Positions 60,945 through 64,000 of a stretch of 64,000 bases of DNA are shown here, piece by piece (position 1 is the first letter of the stretch; each line of letters starts with the position of its first letter). Source of the DNA: Rotaria socialis. Taxonomy: Eukaryota > Rotifera > Eurotatoria > Philodinida > Philodinidae. The stretch spans positions 44,813 to 108,812 of the forward strand of contig CAJNYU010002792.1 of assembly GCA_905331475.1 (NCBI GenBank), written 5' to 3'. Made by a program: the position numbers and the translations under genes. A model generated the notes under the pieces. The model was given only the letters and a program-made list of their open reading frames with translations, was not told where the DNA came from and did not search any database.

Positions 60945-63900
60945 ATGGCTGCGCAAAACACCCCATCGAAGGAAGTTAGAATATGGATGAATCCCCTATA
61001 TACATCTGTCGGGGAAAACATGGATTCTTTATGCACGCCTACTGAGGAACGTGGGGATACCTCAAACAGATCTGCCGAAGAAGAAAAGGATTTCTCGAGC
61101 ACATCCGCCAAAGAAGAAGAGAATTTTCCTACGGAAACCGATCCATTGCTGATTAAATGCGCTCCAGCATCAAATGGTTCTGACATGCAGAAGAATTCTA
61201 TGAATATGCAGGATATGGAATCATTAACGAGTTCTAAGCCGAAATGGCAAGTTATATCCGACGGAATTCGACATGCAGATATGATAGCAGGTCAACCATC
61301 AAAAATTCAACTGAATAACTGTAAGTTCTTGTTGAATACAATGATTATTCGCTGAAAATCAATATTAAATTTTCACGAACATCATCACTCAAATGCTGTG
61401 AGGAGGATTTTCTTTAAATCCGTATGACTGAATTCAATTGTTTAGTTGGTTGTATACATGGCCACGTGTTCATCGCTCTTCTATATATCATAATAGAGTC
61501 GTAAATCACCCTGTTGTATACGATCTCCTATCATGTATTGAATTCAACTGGTTGGAAATTTGAAAGGCACTTTCTCCCTTATGATGCGGACATGTATTGG
61601 TCATGCTCAGATTAATTTTGTCCTTCTCAGGAACATCTAAGTGAGCGAATAATACTCACAAACATATCATAATGATTTACGATAAATCCTAACTTACACG
61701 GAAGTATGGTTTGAAACCTGTTTGATTTCAGTACCTTGTAATATTCTCATACAAAACCTTATCTTCTACTAAACCTGTAAGAGGTTTCGAAATTCCGCAA
61801 TATAACTCTTATAGTACAATAAAATACCTCCGAAGCAACAACATTCCGTATAGTACTTTCATTTTTTTCAGTGCTTGAATGACACCCCCACCATCCTTAC
61901 TAATTAGTATTAATTTTCTAGTACTCCTCTAGTTAGAATTCATCTAACCTGTATAAGTACAAAAACAAAGCTACACACAGATTCGAACACATCAGATGTG
62001 GTTATGATCCTGTCCTTTAGTTTCTAACGATATTCTTCCAAAATCCTACAAGATTTTACGTAGTTCTGAGAGCATTTCATAAAATTATAATGATTCTTAT
62101 CGAAACCAACAAAATCTAATTATTAGCTGGGTTCTGCTGGAGATACCAGGAAGTCCCAAAATGAAAATGCTTATTTTATAATAGAGATATACGGCATCTT
62201 CATAAAACTTTAGAATTGTACCAAATAAGTCATCATGCCATTAAACAAAAATATGTCTCCATTGCAAACGCGCACACACAAATTCTTAGTGAAATGCAAT
62301 AAAATTTGAAACGCTATGTAGAAAGAGTAGAAAAGTTTGGTTTCACAAATACTGTAAAATGTCTTACAAAAGATTGATAGTTTAGATTTAGATGAAAGGT
62401 GTTTGTTTGCTCAATAGTTGAACTCATGAATTGAATGGCTTCAATATTCATATGTCCATAGATCATAAAAACCATACAATTTTTTTGTTACTGATATTTG
62501 TTTTTGCTTGATCTACACTTGAAGAATATAACATAAGCATTGTTTTCGCCTCGAAATATTCCGTTTTCACCTACCGTATTGTGTCTCATTTTCAGGACTC
62601 TCTAATTGATCCAACTCGAAACGAATTAGTTTTTCAAAATTTACTTTTTGTCTACTATGAAAAATTTCTTTTTCCACTTTTTTTTATATTCCATGATCAT
62701 AAGTACATTAAACTCTTATCTTATATATACTGGGTATCGATTTTAGATCCAAAAACCTTGTCACAATTATATGGCCGCGTGTTTAAAGTACGCTTCTGTG
62801 ATGAAGTATTTAATTATTTAAATATTTGCTTTTATTGCAGGTCATCGAAATGTTCAACATACCTGATATTGACTTTCGGTAAGTCTTCTTCATAGAAGTG
62901 CAGAATAATTTATTGCGTTAAAAATTATCAGGATTAAAGGAGTTATTTATTTTCTACATTAGCCTATCAAACTTCTGCTGTATTTTTAGCGCATCACCGC
63001 CTGATCTCAAAGATGAGGAAATCGATGATTCTGATAGCAGCAAAAGTAATCGTTTTTCATCGGTACGTCGTTTTCGTCTCTTATTTACACTCACTAAATG
63101 AATAATGATCAATGCCCAAAATTGTGATTGATAATAACTCTGCATGGTTGACGATCTTTGATTTCTCTAGTTTTAAAACAAGCGTATGATTATTGAGAAT
63201 TATTTTTAGTTTAACAGCTCAACAGGCCTAAGACTATTGTATGATATAATTCGTGATCTGAATCATTAATCAATAGTTTATTTAAGAACTTCAGAAACAG
63301 AACTCTAGTTCTAATGAATTCGGTACTTCTTTATTTATCGACCAATACACTGTGATCTCTACTCATTTGAAAAAGAAATCATGCTTTGCCCATTTTGATG
63401 AAACAAAATGAAATAGTAAGCACAAGTACATATCTAACAATAATAAGATCATATGCTAGTCATAGCCTCCAATTATGCAGTTCCTTTCATTCTAAGTGCT
63501 ACCTGTGATATCACTTCTATTAAATAAGACATACCATATATATAGCTATTGATTGAAAACTTTTCTCTGTGCACAGAGTTATCTAGCGATTCTGTTAAAT
63601 TCATATTGTTTTAGCAAAATTTTCATTCTCTATATCTATTCAGTATACTCATCTTTCTGTCACAACGAGACCCTATGCAATCACGAAGCTCATCGAGGCA
63701 TACCAACTTCCAGCTCCTGATTTCATTGTGTCAATTCAAACTGCTGATATGTTGAATAATGAAGAAAAGAACTTTCAAATTTCAGTAGAAACTATGCACG
63801 CCATTCAGCATGGCTTATCTGCTATAGGAAAGACGACATGTAAATATTTCAAAAAATCTTTACTACCTCTTATACTCATGTATGCACATATTTAGATCCA

Positions 63901-64000
63901 TGGATTACGACAAGCTGCATTAATAAAGATATGATAAATCGACTTAAAATTGCACTGCACCGTGATATGTGTGATAATGATGTCCCTTTGATCGTTCTTA
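60945..64000 (+). CDS. Probable TRPM-like protein, N-terminal SLOG/LSDAT part (3' truncated)
   Basis: Six exons can be chained in phase: 60945-61320, 62747-62787, 62841-62878, 62990-63062, 63644-63839 and 63896 to the window end. The first 125 residues are acidic and polar (TEERGDTSNRSAEEEKDF), with no transmembrane segment. Then come the short exons LSQLYGRVFKVIEMFNIPDI and PPDLKDEEIDDSDSSKSNRF, and a folded-looking part: ITKLIEAYQLPAPDFIVSIQ, VETMHAIQHGLSAIGKTT, YPWITTSCINKDMINRLKIA and DNDVPLIVL. The order (hydrophobic strand after PxF, a helix, then WI/T and a VPLIVLG-type strand) fits the TRPM N-terminal SLOG (LSDAT) domain, where PDLVISVTGG and WIITGG are typical; here both glycine motifs are altered. 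TRPM proteins are cation channels or enzyme-channel fusions. Intron 1 (1.4 kb) and the two small exons are the least certain. No channel region is visible. Confidence 0.5.

Noticed and set aside
62581..62895. 104-codon frame as one exon of the last gene
   Set aside because: Its first part would join exon 1 through a TGA and is Phe/Tyr-rich; only 62747-62787 fits the phase and continues into the next exons.

Overview
The window is strongly AT-rich eukaryotic nuclear DNA. Genes are split by many short introns (mostly about 50-80 bp, GT/AG, often gtaagt or gtatgt donors), and the gene families are animal ones: ASF1, MDC1, mL54, a GLUT sugar transporter, claudin-like tetraspans and a class A GPCR. 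Decayed F-box proteins of a type I associate with bdelloid rotifers, together with the short introns and many small DNA transposons, point to a bdelloid rotifer, perhaps Rotaria-like given the kilobase-scale intergenic gaps. The animal and intron structure is seen directly; the rotifer assignment is inference.

Layout. 1-6.8 kb is a compact gene block on the + strand: the C-terminal end of an MDC1-like protein (tandem BRCT), an F-box/LRR protein, histone chaperone ASF1 with an unusual acidic repeat tail, and mitochondrial ribosomal protein mL54. 9.6-12.3 kb holds a ten-exon GLUT/SLC2 transporter with a MITE in one intron. 18.7-19.4 kb is a claudin-like gene followed by a 102-nt G run and an N. 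25.7-26.7 kb (- strand) is an RRM protein. 27.8-30.5 kb contains two decayed genes (hAT-like protein, F-box family). 32.7-34.5 kb is a convergent pair of claudin-like paralogs of the gene at 18.7 kb. 36.6-37.2 kb is a three-exon gene with an in-frame TGA. 39.5-42.4 kb is an LTR retrotransposon lacking pol. 44.3-47.7 kb is a GPCR with a very long third intracellular loop, convergent with an unknown Asn-rich gene at 48.3-49.1 kb. 50.4-60.1 kb is a repeat-dense zone of TIR elements, tiny hAT MITEs, a tRNA-derived SINE and GC-rich islands. 60.9-64.0 kb is the 5' part of a gene that I read as TRPM-like (SLOG/LSDAT domain) and that runs off the window.

The genes do not form one pathway: MDC1 and ASF1 both act in chromatin and DNA-damage biology, but the neighbourhood looks like ordinary packing. 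I found no CRISPR array, operon, rRNA or convincing functional tRNA, and no new multigene system. The most useful observations are (i) assembly-type artefacts at single N bases, (ii) several repeat families that look uncatalogued, and (iii) lineage-specific protein features (ASF1 tail, GPCR loop, claudin paralogs with conserved intron phases).
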